Shown in pieces: positions 1-10,917 of a stretch of 64,000 bases of DNA. The notes beneath the pieces are model-generated. The model did no database searches, was not told the DNA's origin, and was given only the letters and a program-made list of their open reading frames with translations. The position numbers were made by a program, and so were the translations under genes. Numbering within the stretch: position 1 is the stretch's first letter; every line of letters begins with the position of its first letter. This DNA comes from JAKANT01 sp035502095 (GTDB lineage Bacteria > Pseudomonadota > Gammaproteobacteria > Burkholderiales > Burkholderiaceae_F), in assembly GCA_035502095.1 (NCBI GenBank), contig DATJUX010000044.1:62001-126000 (forward strand). Direction: 5' to 3'.

Positions 1-1
1 G

Positions 2-532
2 TTGTGGGCCGCGCTGGGTCTGGCAGCCGACGCGCCAGGCACTGCGCCGCTGACGGCGGGCGCACCCGTCCGCGAAAGCAAGGTCAACCTGCGGGCGCCC
101 AGCGAAGGCCAGAATATCGTCGCCGATTACGACCGCACGTCACTCACCCTGCGGCGGCATCCCCTCGCGCTGTTGCGCGGCCGTTTCGATTCGATGCGAC
201 TCGTCCCGGCGGCCGCCATCGGCCGCATGCGCCACAAGCAGCTGATTCGCACCACCGGCATCGTTACATGCCGCCAGCGTCCGTCGACGGCCAGCGGAGT
301 CACCTTCGTGACGTTGGAGGACGAAACCGGCACGATCAACGTCGTGGTCTGGCGTACCACCGCGGAAGAATATCGGCGCGAACTGCTCGGCTCGACGCTG
401 CTCACCGTCTATGGCCATGTCGAGCGCACCGACACGCCCGGCGTGCCTGTGATCCATGTGATCGCGCAGCGCCTGGTCGATCACTCGCCGCTGCTCGGCC
501 GGCTGAACGCTCCGTCGCGCGACTTCCACTGA
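2..532 (+). CDS. dnaE2: Error-prone DNA polymerase DnaE2 (ImuC), C-terminal fragment
   Basis: This is the last ~176 residues of a DnaE2-type DNA polymerase III alpha homologue; the rest lies left of the window. DnaE2 performs mutagenic translesion synthesis, usually with ImuA and ImuB under SOS control. The fragment shows the typical tail: a linker ending in SLRRHPLALLR-like sequence (seen as TLRRHPLALLR), then an OB-fold with GIVTCRQRPSTASGV and TFVTLEDETG. It ends in SRDFH, a common DnaE2 terminus. It converges on the DUF218 gene with a 7-nt gap, so the EPS locus begins after an ordinary chromosomal gene. ImuA/ImuB cannot be checked here. The family call is firm. Confidence 0.9.
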   Translation: MWAALGLAADAPGTAPLTAGAPVRESKVNLRAPSEGQNIVADYDRTSLTLRRHPLALLRGRFDSMRLVPAAAIGRMRHKQLIRTTGIVTCRQRPSTASGVTFVTLEDETGTINVVVWRTTAEEYRRELLGSTLLTVYGHVERTDTPGVPVIHVIAQRLVDHSPLLGRLNAPSRDFH

Positions 533-539
533 GGACGAT

Positions 540-1286
540 TCAGCGCACCTCGCGAACCATCAGTCCCGCCAGTTCGTACAGCGCGTAATACGACCCTTGC
601 AGTGCCGCGGCTTGCGGCAACACATCGCCAAATGCCTCGACACGCGGGCGTGGCAGCGACGTCGGTGCAGGGATGACCTCGAAGCCCGCTGCGCGGAACT
701 CGGCGACCGCGCGCTCGACGTCGAAACCGTGCATTACGAGCGCGATCCGTTTTATCTGCAGAGGCAGGAGGATGGCTGCCGAGTTGCGTGCGTTTGACCG
801 GGTATCGCGAGACGCGGTTTCCACCCATCGGACCGGGACCCCGAACTCCTGCTCCAGTGCATCCCGCATCACCTCGGCCTCGGCCCGCGTCGCGAACGGC
901 GGGCGGCCGCCGGTGACCAGCACCGGCAGACCCGTCGATCGTGCGAGGCGCGCTCCATACCGGGTCCGCTCCAGCGTCAGCGTCCCCAGCGTGTCCCCGC
1001 CATACTCGGGGGCGTCGGTGCGCAACCCGCCCGCAAGAATCACGATCGCCTGGGCCGACTTCAGTTCGGCCGCATCGACGGGCCGCTCCGTGCCGGCGAC
1101 GACCTGCAGCCACGCCGCAACCACCGGCGTGCAGAGCGCAAACATCACCAGCCACGCCACCCCGAGAATGGCGCGTGCACCGGCAGGCCAGCGCCTCATC
1201 ATCGCGATGCCGATCGCCGCGACGATCAGCGGGCTCGCCGGCGGCAAGACCAGCGTCTTGGCAATCTGATAGACCGAAGTTCCCAT
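540..1286 (-). CDS. YdcF/ElyC-like DUF218 family membrane protein
   Basis: A 248-residue DUF218 protein. Two N-terminal hydrophobic segments (about residues 10-30 and 38-60) are followed by a cytoplasmic or periplasmic alpha/beta domain starting AIVILAGGLR, with VLVTGGRPP and ALVMHGFDVERA as further family motifs. E. coli relatives ElyC and SanA act in envelope and peptidoglycan homeostasis, but the chemistry is unknown. I chose the ATG at 1286 because a GAGG lies about 8 nt upstream; an in-frame GTG two codons earlier is possible. It is transcribed in the same direction as the protease and EPS genes but separated by 36 nt, and may be unrelated to EPS. Confidence 0.8.
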   Translation of the reverse strand: MGTSVYQIAKTLVLPPASPLIVAAIGIAMMRRWPAGARAILGVAWLVMFALCTPVVAAWLQVVAGTERPVDAAELKSAQAIVILAGGLRTDAPEYGGDTLGTLTLERTRYGARLARSTGLPVLVTGGRPPFATRAEAEVMRDALEQEFGVPVRWVETASRDTRSNARNSAAILLPLQIKRIALVMHGFDVERAVAEFRAAGFEVIPAPTSLPRPRVEAFGDVLPQAAALQGSYYALYELAGLMVREVR

Positions 1287-1322
1287 TTCCACGGCCTCGC
1301 GTCCAGTCCCGAAGACGCGCCG

Positions 1323-2069
1323 TCAGCGCATCCTGGCGAGTAGCTCGCGCAGGTGCCGGATTGGAATCGCGTAGGAGATGCCCGACGGCTGCGCCAGCGC
1401 ATTCTCCTTCAGACCTTTCACAAATACCATGTTGACGATACCGACTACCGTGCCGGTCTGCCGGTCGTAGAGCGGGCTGCCGCTGTTGCCCGGATAGGCG
1501 GTGCCATCGAGCTGGTACACGGGGAAGGGACCGCGCTGCAGGCGCCGCACGAGGCTCGGATCGAGCCGGTCGCCTGTGGGCACCGGGATGACGATGGGAG
1601 TGACGGCAGAAATCATGGCGCGATGGGTTGCGGCAATGGGACCGAGCACCGCGCCGATCGGAAAGCCCGTGAAAAGGAATTCATCGCCGTCGCTCACCGC
1701 ATCGTCTTCGCTCAGGCGCAGCGGCGGCAACCGGCCCGTCTTGAGCTTGAGCACCGCAAGATCGTGCTCTTCGTCGACGGCCGATCGCGTCACTTCGACC
1801 ACCGTCGCCTGACCCGCCGTGGTCGACGGAAGCATGATCGCGAATACTTCCGGGTCCGTGTCGTCCTTCAGCCGCTCTGCGACGACGTGAGCATTGGTCG
1901 CGATCGATCCTCCGTCGTCAACCGCGAATCCGGTCCCGAGAAAGCGGAACGGCGGCGACCGCGTGCGCTGAAACGTCCCGACCACAACGACACCGGCCTT
2001 GACCCGCTCGATAGCGCTCCTCTGTGCCTGCGCCGGAGGCGCGGCGCCGACGAGCAGCGCGACCCCCAT
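1323..2069 (-). CDS. Secreted trypsin-like serine protease
   Basis: A 248-residue S1-like protease of the trypsin_2 type. The catalytic triad is readable: His in IATNAHVV, Asp in DEEHDLAVLK, Ser in YPGNSGSP. The chosen start (ATG 2069) gives a signal peptide of the form MGVALLVGAAPPAQAQ with an AQA cleavage site, so the enzyme is probably periplasmic or secreted. The reading frame stays open upstream to a GTG at 2192, which would overlap the epimerase by 49 nt and bury the signal peptide, so I reject it. No PDZ domain is present, which differs from DegP/DegQ. It sits 74 nt downstream of the epimerase; a link to EPS or PEP-CTERM processing is only a guess. Confidence 0.82.
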   Translation of the reverse strand: MGVALLVGAAPPAQAQRSAIERVKAGVVVVGTFQRTRSPPFRFLGTGFAVDDGGSIATNAHVVAERLKDDTDPEVFAIMLPSTTAGQATVVEVTRSAVDEEHDLAVLKLKTGRLPPLRLSEDDAVSDGDEFLFTGFPIGAVLGPIAATHRAMISAVTPIVIPVPTGDRLDPSLVRRLQRGPFPVYQLDGTAYPGNSGSPLYDRQTGTVVGIVNMVFVKGLKENALAQPSGISYAIPIRHLRELLARMR

Positions 2070-2143
2070 GAGCGCGCTCAGGCAGGTACATCTCGGGCGA
2101 CGGGAGCGGGCGGAAGGTGTCGCCGCCGCTCGCAAGTTGGCGC

Positions 2144-3184
2144 TCAGGCCTGAGCCGCGGCCGCGCTCGGCGCGAAATGCCTGATGTACCACTCGACCGC
2201 CTCATCGAGGCCGGAACGGACATCATGAGTCGGCGCGTAACCGAGGAGCCGCTTCGCCTTGCCGATATCGGCCTGCGAGTGGCGGACGTCGCCAGCGCGG
2301 AACGGCGCGTGCACCGGCGGCGCGACATGGACCGAAGGCCGGTGCCCGCGGATCGCCTCGCCGAGCAGCGCGTGCAATTCGTTCAGCGTCGTCCGGTCAC
2401 CGACCGCGACGTTGTAGACCTCGTTCACGGCATCGCTGCGCGCGACCAGGGCTGCAAGCAGGTTCACCTGTACCGCGTTCGCCACATAGCTGAAGTCCCG
2501 CGAGGACTCGCCGTCGCCGTTGATGGTGCAGGGACTTCCCGCCAGTATCGAGCGCGCCCAGCGCGGAATGACCGCCGCATAGGGGCCTTCCGGATCCTGG
2601 CGCGAGCCGAAGACGTTGAAGTAGCGCAACCCGATCGTCTGCATGCCGTAGCAGCGCGCGAACACGTCGGCATAGAGTTCGTTCAGGTACTTGGTCACCG
2701 CGTAGGGTGACAACGGTCGTCCGATCCGGTCTTCGACCTTGGGCAGCCCAGGGTGGTCACCGTAGGTGGAACTCGATGCCGCATACACGAACCTGCCGAC
2801 CTTCGCGTCGCGTGCGGCGACCAGCATGTTGACGAATCCGGTCGCATTCGCCGCGTGCGTCACCAGCGGGGATTCGATCGACCGCGGCACGGATCCCAGC
2901 GCGGCCTGGTGGAGAACGATCTCCACGCCACGGCAGGCACGTGCGCAGGCAGCCGGATCGACGATGTCGGCTTCGATGAATTCGAAGCGCTGCCAGGCCG
3001 CCGCGCCGACGATATCGCGCACCTCGTCCAGGTTCGCGCGCTTGCCGGTGGCAAAGTTGTCGAGACCGACCACCTCTTGCCCGAGACGAAGGAGCTCTTC
3101 GAGCAGGTGCGAGCCGATGAAACCCGCCGTGCCGGTCACGAGCCAACGACGGCGCCTCGCGGCTACCTCCGGCGCGAAGGGCAT
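2144..3184 (-). CDS. tviC: UDP-N-acetylhexosamine C4-epimerase (TviC/WbpP-like SDR)
   Basis: An extended SDR epimerase of 346 residues. The Rossmann glycine motif GTAGFIGSH is near residue 17; catalytic Ser lies in AASSSTYGD and the YxxxK pair in YAVTK. The best matches I know are WbpP and TviC, which interconvert UDP-GlcNAc and UDP-GalNAc (or their uronic acids). It follows the UDP-HexNAc dehydrogenase by 4 nt, the usual TviB-TviC pairing that makes UDP-GalNAcA. The start was set at 3184 because the longer frame would run into the dehydrogenase gene. Substrate is inferred from the pairing; an ordinary GalE-type function is less likely. Confidence 0.87.
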   Translation of the reverse strand: MPFAPEVAARRRRWLVTGTAGFIGSHLLEELLRLGQEVVGLDNFATGKRANLDEVRDIVGAAAWQRFEFIEADIVDPAACARACRGVEIVLHQAALGSVPRSIESPLVTHAANATGFVNMLVAARDAKVGRFVYAASSSTYGDHPGLPKVEDRIGRPLSPYAVTKYLNELYADVFARCYGMQTIGLRYFNVFGSRQDPEGPYAAVIPRWARSILAGSPCTINGDGESSRDFSYVANAVQVNLLAALVARSDAVNEVYNVAVGDRTTLNELHALLGEAIRGHRPSVHVAPPVHAPFRAGDVRHSQADIGKAKRLLGYAPTHDVRSGLDEAVEWYIRHFAPSAAAAQA

Positions 3185-3188
3185 CGGC

Positions 3189-4469
<1,281 letters not shown>

Positions 4470-4515
4470 GAGTTTCCTTTGGTGCTGAAGGAGAAGGTTT
4501 TGCCGCCCCGCCATT

Positions 4516-7329
4516 TCATAGTTTCTGCAGCATTTCTGCCGCGGCGCGTTTTTCGGCCACGTCGTCCCTTGCCTCGGCGATTTCGCGCAGTTCCTTGCGT
4601 GCGGCATCCTTCTGCCCGCTGGCCGCCAGCGCACGCGCGTAGCTCAGGCGCACGTCGTAGCGTGCTGGCGCGAGTTCACGCGCTCTGGAGAGGTACTCGA
4701 GCCCCCGCTTCGAATCGCCCTGCTTGACCAGCAGCGTGCCCAAGGTCTCGAGCACAGACGCACTTTCCGGCGCGAGTTTGGCCGCGCGCTCGGCATAGGA
4801 GACCGCCTTCGCATCTCCGGTTTCGCCGCCTATCCATGCGAGGTTGTTCAACGCGACGACGTTGTTCGGTTCGATCGACAGCACAGCCTCGTATCGCGCG
4901 CTCGCATTCTTGTAGTCGCGGGCACGCAGCGCGCGATCGGCAAGCATCATGCGCAACGCGGTGTCACGCGGGTGATCTGCCAACCAGCGCGTCGCGAAGG
5001 CATCCGCTTCGGCGGACTTGCCACCGGCGAGCGTCGCCGACACGACCTTGACGGCAACAGACCCCGAATCCGGGTCCAGCTTGAGCGCGTCGCGGTAGGC
5101 ACGCTCCGCCTCGGTCCATCTCTTCTGCGTGACGTGCACATCTCCTTCCAGGATGTAGCCGCCAGCGAACTTTGGCGCCCGGGTCTGCAGATCCCGCGTC
5201 TGCTTGAGCGCCAGATCGGGCTTGCCCTGGTTCAGCATCGTCGCCACGAGGTCACGATCGATCTGGCGATTCTCCGGCGCGATTTTCTGAGCGCGCTGCA
5301 GCGTCTCGATCGCGCGATCGTAGTTTCGTCCCTTCGCCTGCAATGCCGCCAGATGGAGCAGCGGCTCGGCGAGGCCCGGGCGCATCTGGATCAGACGGTT
5401 GATCGAGTCGATGGCGAGGTTTGTCTCTCCTGCCGCTTCCTGGGCGAACGCGAGCGCCTCGATCACGCGCGTATCTTTGGGCAGAGCAGCGGCCGCGTCC
5501 TGTGCTGCTGCAAGCGCGGCCCGCGGGTCCTTGTTCCGAAGATGGTGGTTGATCAGCGCGATGCGCGCGTTCGAGGATTGCGGGTTGGCGTTGATCGCCT
5601 TCTGCAGCAATGCCACGACATCCTTGCTCGGTGCGCCGCTGCGAAGCTCGACTTCCGCCTGAGCGAGGATGATCTGCTCGTTCTTCGGATCCTTCTCCAG
5701 CATCGCGGCAAGGCGCTTGCGCGCCGCGTCGGTCTTTTTCTCGGCCAGGTCGAGATTTGCCAGGCTGAATGCGGCCGGGAGGAAGGTCGGAGCGATTTCC
5801 AGCGCGCGCTCGAAGCTTGCACGCGCACCGGCGTTGTCCTTTTGCAGCGCCTGCACGCTGCCGAGCAACTGGAACGAAACCGGGTTGGTCGGCTGCTTTT
5901 TCGTCAGCGCCTGTGCCGCCGCAAGTGCCTTGGTCATGTCGCGACGCCGCAGGTGGCTCATCACCAGAGCAATGTCGGCCTGGTTGTCCTTGGAGTCTGC
6001 GCTCGCAGCTGCCTCGAGTTCGTGGATCCCCTCCTCCACGTGCCCGCGTGCTATCGCGATCTGCCCGAGCCTCGTGCGCGCCGCAGTGCCCTCTCCGTCA
6101 ACCTGCGCGGCCCGCTCGAAGTACGACGAGGCCTGGCCCAGGTCGCCGTTTGCGAGATACGTTTCACCGGCGAGCATGAGCATTGGCGGCGAAGGCTCGA
6201 CGCCGCCCCCTACCAGCGGCTGCAACGCCTCCAGAGCACGCGCCGGCTGTCCCGACCGCAGCAATGTCGCCACGAGCAGCCGCCGCGCGCCGATGTGTCC
6301 CGGAGCGCGAGCCAAGGCGCGCCGCAGGCTGTCCTCCGCGGTCGCCAGTTGCCCCGCTTGCAGTTCGATCGCCCCGGCGAGCACCAGACTGGGAACGTGA
6401 TCGGGCGCACTCTTCAGTACGCGGAGAACGGAATCGCGCGCCTTGCTCAAATCCCCCTTCCGATACGCGAGCAAGGCGTCGAAGTAGACGATGCGCAAGT
6501 CGCCGCGCGCGACCTTGCGCGCGGCCTCGAGCTGTGCGGCTGCGGCTTCGAATGCGCCCTCGTCCAGTGCAAGCGAAACCAGCGAGAAGTGCGCCGGAAG
6601 CGACGTGGGATCCACCTGCAGGGCTTTGTGCAGCAGAGCCTTGGCGCCCTCACGGTCGCCGGTGGCGAGCAATGCATCTGCTTTCAGGGCGTACGCCTCG
6701 CCGGACTGCGGCGACGCCTTGATCACGACGTCCGCTATCCTGGTCGCATCGTCGATACGCCCATCGCGCAACGCGAGCCTCACCTGCCCCACGAGGGCGG
6801 CCGGATAATCGGGCACCGCCTTCAGGGCCGCGTCGAAGCTCGCTGCCGCGCCACCTGAGTCCCCACCGGCCAGGTAGGCCTCGCCGAGATACGTCCGCAC
6901 ACGCGCCTCGACAGATGGGTCGTTGAACTGGCGCTCGCCGAATTCCTTGAACAGAGCGCCGAAATCGCGCATCTCGAACAGGCTGCGCGCAAGCGCAGGC
7001 AACACCTTGTCTTCCGGCTGCTTGAGCTCCAGGGCCCGTCGCAGTTCCTTCTCGGCCGATGCGGGATCATGCGTCTCGAGCAAAGCGATTCCCAGCAGGA
7101 AACGAGCCTCGCTGTTGTTCGGTGCCTGCTGCAAGGCGTTCTTGAGCTGGATTACCGCCGCGCTGTAGTTGCCCTTCGCTGCATAGTCGCGCGCCGATGC
7201 CACGAGCGACTCCGGGCTGTCCTTGTTGCAGCCCGCGAGCGCTACGGCAAGGCCAAACGCCCAGAGAAGCAGCGATAGCGCACGTCCTGCATGACGCACA
7301 CGATCGAATATCCGAATCCTGATCTGCAT
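4516..7329 (-). CDS. prsT: PrsT: PEP-CTERM/XrtA system TPR-repeat lipoprotein
   Basis: A 937-residue protein matching the PrsT family (TIGR02917). It starts with a signal peptide and a lipobox (ALAGC, Cys near 34), so it should be lipid-anchored in the envelope. Nearly all the rest is tandem TPR units, recognisable by repeated A..A....L..A....P patterns such as ALQQAPNNSEARFLLG and ALKLDPDSGSV. Family members sit beside PrsK and PrsR in exosortase A genomes, as here, with 12 nt to prsR. The biochemical role is not established; TPR arrays suggest a scaffold for EPS export or assembly. No truncation is seen. Confidence 0.95.
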   Translation of the reverse strand: MQIRIRIFDRVRHAGRALSLLLWAFGLAVALAGCNKDSPESLVASARDYAAKGNYSAAVIQLKNALQQAPNNSEARFLLGIALLETHDPASAEKELRRALELKQPEDKVLPALARSLFEMRDFGALFKEFGERQFNDPSVEARVRTYLGEAYLAGGDSGGAAASFDAALKAVPDYPAALVGQVRLALRDGRIDDATRIADVVIKASPQSGEAYALKADALLATGDREGAKALLHKALQVDPTSLPAHFSLVSLALDEGAFEAAAAQLEAARKVARGDLRIVYFDALLAYRKGDLSKARDSVLRVLKSAPDHVPSLVLAGAIELQAGQLATAEDSLRRALARAPGHIGARRLLVATLLRSGQPARALEALQPLVGGGVEPSPPMLMLAGETYLANGDLGQASSYFERAAQVDGEGTAARTRLGQIAIARGHVEEGIHELEAAASADSKDNQADIALVMSHLRRRDMTKALAAAQALTKKQPTNPVSFQLLGSVQALQKDNAGARASFERALEIAPTFLPAAFSLANLDLAEKKTDAARKRLAAMLEKDPKNEQIILAQAEVELRSGAPSKDVVALLQKAINANPQSSNARIALINHHLRNKDPRAALAAAQDAAAALPKDTRVIEALAFAQEAAGETNLAIDSINRLIQMRPGLAEPLLHLAALQAKGRNYDRAIETLQRAQKIAPENRQIDRDLVATMLNQGKPDLALKQTRDLQTRAPKFAGGYILEGDVHVTQKRWTEAERAYRDALKLDPDSGSVAVKVVSATLAGGKSAEADAFATRWLADHPRDTALRMMLADRALRARDYKNASARYEAVLSIEPNNVVALNNLAWIGGETGDAKAVSYAERAAKLAPESASVLETLGTLLVKQGDSKRGLEYLSRARELAPARYDVRLSYARALAASGQKDAARKELREIAEARDDVAEKRAAAEMLQKL

Positions 7330-7341
7330 CGGCCGCGCCGC

Positions 7342-8697
7342 TTACTTCAATCCGAAGCGATGCATCAAGTCATACAGCGTTGGACGGCTGATCCCGAGCA
7401 CGTCCGCAGCACGGCTCAGGTTGTTGTTGGTGCGACCGAGCGCACGCAGCAGCGCATGCCGCTCGGCTTCGTCGCGCACCCAGCGCAGATTCAGGTTTTC
7501 GCTGCCGTTGCTGGCGGCCTCGCCAAGGCCGATATCGGCGGCATGCATCACGCCACCTTCGGTCATGATCACCGCGCGCTTGATCACGTTCTCCAGTTCG
7601 CGGACGTTGCCGGGCCAGCGATGGCGTTCGATCGCGTCGATGGCGTCGGGGGCCAGGGTCAACGTCCCTCGTTTCATCTCGGCCCCGAGCTTCTGCACGA
7701 ACGCGTGTGCCAGCAGGCTAGCGTCGCCGGCGCGGACACGCAACGGCGGAACCTCGATCACGATCTCCGCCAGGCGGTAATAGAGGTCCTCGCGGAACTT
7801 GCCGTCGGCGATCAATGCCTTGAGGTTGCGGTGCGTCGCGCACACCACTCTCACGTCGACCGCGATCTCCTCGCGTCCTCCCAATCTCTCGATCCGCCGC
7901 TCCTGCAGAAAGCGCAGCAGTTTGGCCTGCAGTGCGACAGGAAGATCCCCGATCTCGTCGAGAAACAGCGTGCCCCGATGCGCGACCTCGATTTTCCCGG
8001 GCGTCTGCTTGGCAGCACCGGTGAAGGCACCCCTCTCGTAGCCGAACAGCTCGCTCTCGAGTAAGGTCTCGGGAATCGCCGCGCAATTGATCGCTACGAA
8101 TCGATGAGCGCGCCTCGGCGAAGCGTCGTGCGCGCCGCGCGCGAGCAGTTCCTTGCCGGTTCCCGATTCGCCGACGATCAGCAGAGTAGCCCCGGTCGGT
8201 GCCACCTTCTCGATCATGCGGCATAGCCTCATCATCTCGGGATCCTGGGTGATGATTCCCCCGAGCGAAGCGGAAACGCGGTTCGCCTGCAGGCGCTTGT
8301 TCTCCTCGTGCAGTTCGTGCAGACGAAACGCACGCTCGATCGTCAGCGCGAGCACCTCGAGATCGAAAGGCTTGGCAAGGAAGTCGTAGGCTCCCCGCGC
8401 CACCGCCTGCAACGCATTTGCTCGGTCGTTCTGCCCGGTCAGCACGATCACCTTCGTGTCCGGCGCCTGGCTGAGGATTTCCCGCAGCGCTTGAAAGCCG
8501 CCCGCCGGATCGTCAGGTGTCGGGGGAAGCCCGAGGTCGAGCGTCACGACCGCCGGTTCGAGGCGGCGCATCTGCGCCATCGCTTCGTCGCAGTTGCTCG
8601 CGACCGCGACATCGTAGGCGTCGAGCGCCCACTTCATCTGCGTCTGCAGCGCCGGATCGTCCTCGACAATGAGCAGCGGGCGGCGCTTCTCCGTCAC
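7342..8697 (-). CDS. prsR: PrsR: sigma-54-dependent response regulator of the PEP-CTERM system
   Basis: A 451-residue NtrC-type activator (TIGR02915). The receiver domain covers residues 1-120, with VEDDP acid pocket and phospho-acceptor Asp54 in VTLDLGLPP. The AAA+ domain has Walker A GESGTGKE (176-183) and the sigma-54 loop GAFTGA (223-228). The C-terminal Fis-like helix-turn-helix ends NLSRAADVLGISRPTLYDLM. It should be phosphorylated by PrsK, whose gene overlaps its start by 4 nt, and then switch on RpoN-dependent promoters. In related bacteria PrsK/PrsR and RpoN control PEP-CTERM gene expression; which genes here respond is unknown. Confidence 0.96.
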   Translation of the reverse strand: MTEKRRPLLIVEDDPALQTQMKWALDAYDVAVASNCDEAMAQMRRLEPAVVTLDLGLPPTPDDPAGGFQALREILSQAPDTKVIVLTGQNDRANALQAVARGAYDFLAKPFDLEVLALTIERAFRLHELHEENKRLQANRVSASLGGIITQDPEMMRLCRMIEKVAPTGATLLIVGESGTGKELLARGAHDASPRRAHRFVAINCAAIPETLLESELFGYERGAFTGAAKQTPGKIEVAHRGTLFLDEIGDLPVALQAKLLRFLQERRIERLGGREEIAVDVRVVCATHRNLKALIADGKFREDLYYRLAEIVIEVPPLRVRAGDASLLAHAFVQKLGAEMKRGTLTLAPDAIDAIERHRWPGNVRELENVIKRAVIMTEGGVMHAADIGLGEAASNGSENLNLRWVRDEAERHALLRALGRTNNNLSRAADVLGISRPTLYDLMHRFGLK

Positions 8698-10802
8698 GCT
8701 GATTCCTCCTGCGCGATCTTCAACTGAAGCTCGACGGCGATCGGAAGACGCACGCTGACGGTCGTCCCTCGACCGGGCTCGCTCTCCACAGTGATCCGTC
8801 CGCCGAGCGCGTTCACGTATTGCAGGCTTTCGTACGCGCCGATGCCCATTCCCAGCTTCTTCGTGGTCTGGAATGGACGGAACAGCCGCTCGCGGACGAA
8901 CTCGGGTGTCATGCCGACTCCGTTGTCGGCAATTTCCACGACACCTTCTTGGTCGCTGCGAAACACCCGAATACGGACGCGGGGATTATCGCCCACGGCA
9001 TCCACGGCGTTCTGCACCAGATGCCCGACGACGCGTTCGAGCCGGTCCTGATGCCCGACGACGTAGACGCCCAGATCCAGGTCGAGTTCGACTCCGCCGC
9101 CAACGCGAGCCCGGTTCGCCTGCACCCGGCGGGCGATGGTTGCCAGGTCGATCGACTGGGGACTCTCGACTGGTGTCGCACCAGCGCGCAGCTGCTTCAT
9201 CAGCTGATTCATTCGGCCAGCGACGTGCTCCACGGTCCCCAGCATGTCCCGTTGGAAGTCCGGATTGTCGTGGTGCCGTTGCGCGTTATGCAGAAGCAGC
9301 TGCAGTTGCGCCACCAGATTCTTTAGGTCGTGCACGACGAACGCCGACATCCGGTTGAAAGCTTCGAACTTGCGCGCTTCGAGCAACGCCTCCCCCGCCT
9401 GCAGCAACGCAAGGTAGCTGCCGACCTGATGACCGGCGGTCTTGAGGAGATCCAATACCTCCCAGTTGAGCTCGATCCGGACGCGCGGGCGAGCCAGCAC
9501 AACGAATCCGCTCAGGGCCTCGCCGTTCGGCAGCGGGACAACCAGCCAGGCGCCGGGTATCGCCGCCAGCCACTCCGGCGCCTCGAAGCCGAGATAGGCT
9601 CCTGGTCGCGCACGAAACTCGTCGAGATCAACGACCCAGCCCGTGCGGCTGATGAATTCGGCCAAGCCGCCATGCAGCGGCTCGACCGCCGTCGCCAGCG
9701 ACATGTTGAGCTCGGCAGTCGGGACGAAGCCGTCGTCGCCGCGGCGCAGCCACAGCGCCCCGCCCGGACTTTCGACGAGCTCGGCGAGAGCGCGAATGCA
9801 GAGCTGTGGAGTGGTGGTAGCGCTCGCCGCGGACAGTGCCTGCGTGATGCGCAACCACTCTTCGCGGTAGTCGTAGCGGTACGCGAAAAAGTGCTTGCTG
9901 GTCAGCACCCGCAGCTTCGAGCGGAAGGTGCCGGAGACGAGAACGAGCACCAGCAGGAGCAGCGCGCCGAAGAGCAGCACGATCTCGAGCGCCCGCCCCC
10001 AGGAACCGCCGAAGTCGCGAACGTAGTATCCGACTCCCGCGATGGCCAGCAGATAGCTGCCGGACGCGAAGAGCGCCGTCGAACCTGAAATGAACGAACG
10101 CGACATGCTGACCGCAAGGTTCCAATCGCGGTTGCGTGTCGCGGCCAGGGCCAGCAATGGAATCACGAGCGCGTCGACGACGCCGCGCGCAGTCCAGATG
10201 TTCGGATCCATCCCTCGATAGAGCAGTGCGTCGGCGAAGAGCACGAGGTCATAGAGAAAGAGACCAGCCAGTCCGAGGCAGAGCGGGCGTACGTTCCAGC
10301 GCCAGCTCGGTTGCGTGCGGCGAAACAGCTGCTCGACAAGCACGAGCCCCAGTACGGTGCGCGCCAGCAGTAGTCCGAATGCCAGAGTCGTTGCCCGGCT
10401 TTCGCCGACGAGCGGCACTGGCGGAGGCTCGGCGACTACCAAGGTGAGAAGGACGAATGCCGCCAGTCCGAACAGCCTCGCGCGAGGCAGCTGTGGATGG
10501 ACGCCCCCAGGCGAGGAATCGCGCCCGGTCCTCATGGTCACGACCAGCAGAAAAGCCAGAAAGGTGCCGATGCGGAGTGCGTCGAAGAAGTGGACCAGGT
10601 GCCACCACGGCTGCGCGACGAACAAGCTGTAGGCGGTCGCGCATGCGGCCCAGGCGGCGCTCAGGACGATGCCTGCAAGGAGGTAAGCGGCGCGCTGACG
10701 GCCCCGGCGGGCCGCGACGAGCTGAATCGAGAAGATGCTGAACGCCAGCGCCGCGATGCCGTAGGACCAGACCGCCGGGTTCAGGTGCCAGTTCGGATTC
10801 AC
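8694..10802 (-). CDS. prsK: PrsK: membrane sensor histidine kinase of the PEP-CTERM system
   Basis: A 702-residue kinase matching TIGR02916. The first ~300 residues hold about eight hydrophobic segments, a membrane sensor of unknown input. A GAF-like region follows (about 325-465). The dimerisation/phospho-acceptor region has His491 in FVVHDLKN, and the ATPase domain has an N box (HLVQNAVDA, about 594-602), G1 IADNGVGM (about 626-633) and a G2-type GMGIGAYES. The gene overlaps prsR by 4 nt, so kinase and regulator are translationally coupled. A 115-nt gap with two hairpins separates it from the sugar transferase upstream. Confidence 0.95.
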   Translation of the reverse strand: MNPNWHLNPAVWSYGIAALAFSIFSIQLVAARRGRQRAAYLLAGIVLSAAWAACATAYSLFVAQPWWHLVHFFDALRIGTFLAFLLVVTMRTGRDSSPGGVHPQLPRARLFGLAAFVLLTLVVAEPPPVPLVGESRATTLAFGLLLARTVLGLVLVEQLFRRTQPSWRWNVRPLCLGLAGLFLYDLVLFADALLYRGMDPNIWTARGVVDALVIPLLALAATRNRDWNLAVSMSRSFISGSTALFASGSYLLAIAGVGYYVRDFGGSWGRALEIVLLFGALLLLVLVLVSGTFRSKLRVLTSKHFFAYRYDYREEWLRITQALSAASATTTPQLCIRALAELVESPGGALWLRRGDDGFVPTAELNMSLATAVEPLHGGLAEFISRTGWVVDLDEFRARPGAYLGFEAPEWLAAIPGAWLVVPLPNGEALSGFVVLARPRVRIELNWEVLDLLKTAGHQVGSYLALLQAGEALLEARKFEAFNRMSAFVVHDLKNLVAQLQLLLHNAQRHHDNPDFQRDMLGTVEHVAGRMNQLMKQLRAGATPVESPQSIDLATIARRVQANRARVGGGVELDLDLGVYVVGHQDRLERVVGHLVQNAVDAVGDNPRVRIRVFRSDQEGVVEIADNGVGMTPEFVRERLFRPFQTTKKLGMGIGAYESLQYVNALGGRITVESEPGRGTTVSVRLPIAVELQLKIAQEESA

Positions 10803-10824
10803 GGGAGGTATGGACTCTGCGGCC

Positions 10825-10887
10825 GGGCCGTGACAGGCCCTCGCGGCAATTCAAAGCATCGACCGACCGCGCCGCCGCGACTGCGGC
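10825..10887 (-). terminator. Two small hairpins between the initiating transferase and prsK
   Basis: In the 115-nt gap there are two perfect inverted repeats: GGGCC-6 nt-GGCCC (10825-10840) and GCCGC-4 nt-GCGGC (10874-10887). Neither is followed by a T-run on the minus strand, so they are not classical Rho-independent terminators. They may attenuate read-through into prsKRT or stabilise a message end. Low confidence, since GC-rich DNA makes such repeats often. Confidence 0.3.
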
Positions 10888-10917
10888 ACGCGATCGCACC
10901 GCTACGTCATCGACGGT

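Noticed and set aside
2070..2192. Upstream GTG extension of the serine protease
   Set aside because: It would overlap the epimerase by 49 nt and hide a clear signal peptide that starts at 2069.
4972..6858. Long open frame (628 codons) on the plus strand opposite prsT
   Set aside because: Antisense shadow of a certain gene in GC-rich DNA; Arg/His/Cys-rich translation with no family pattern.
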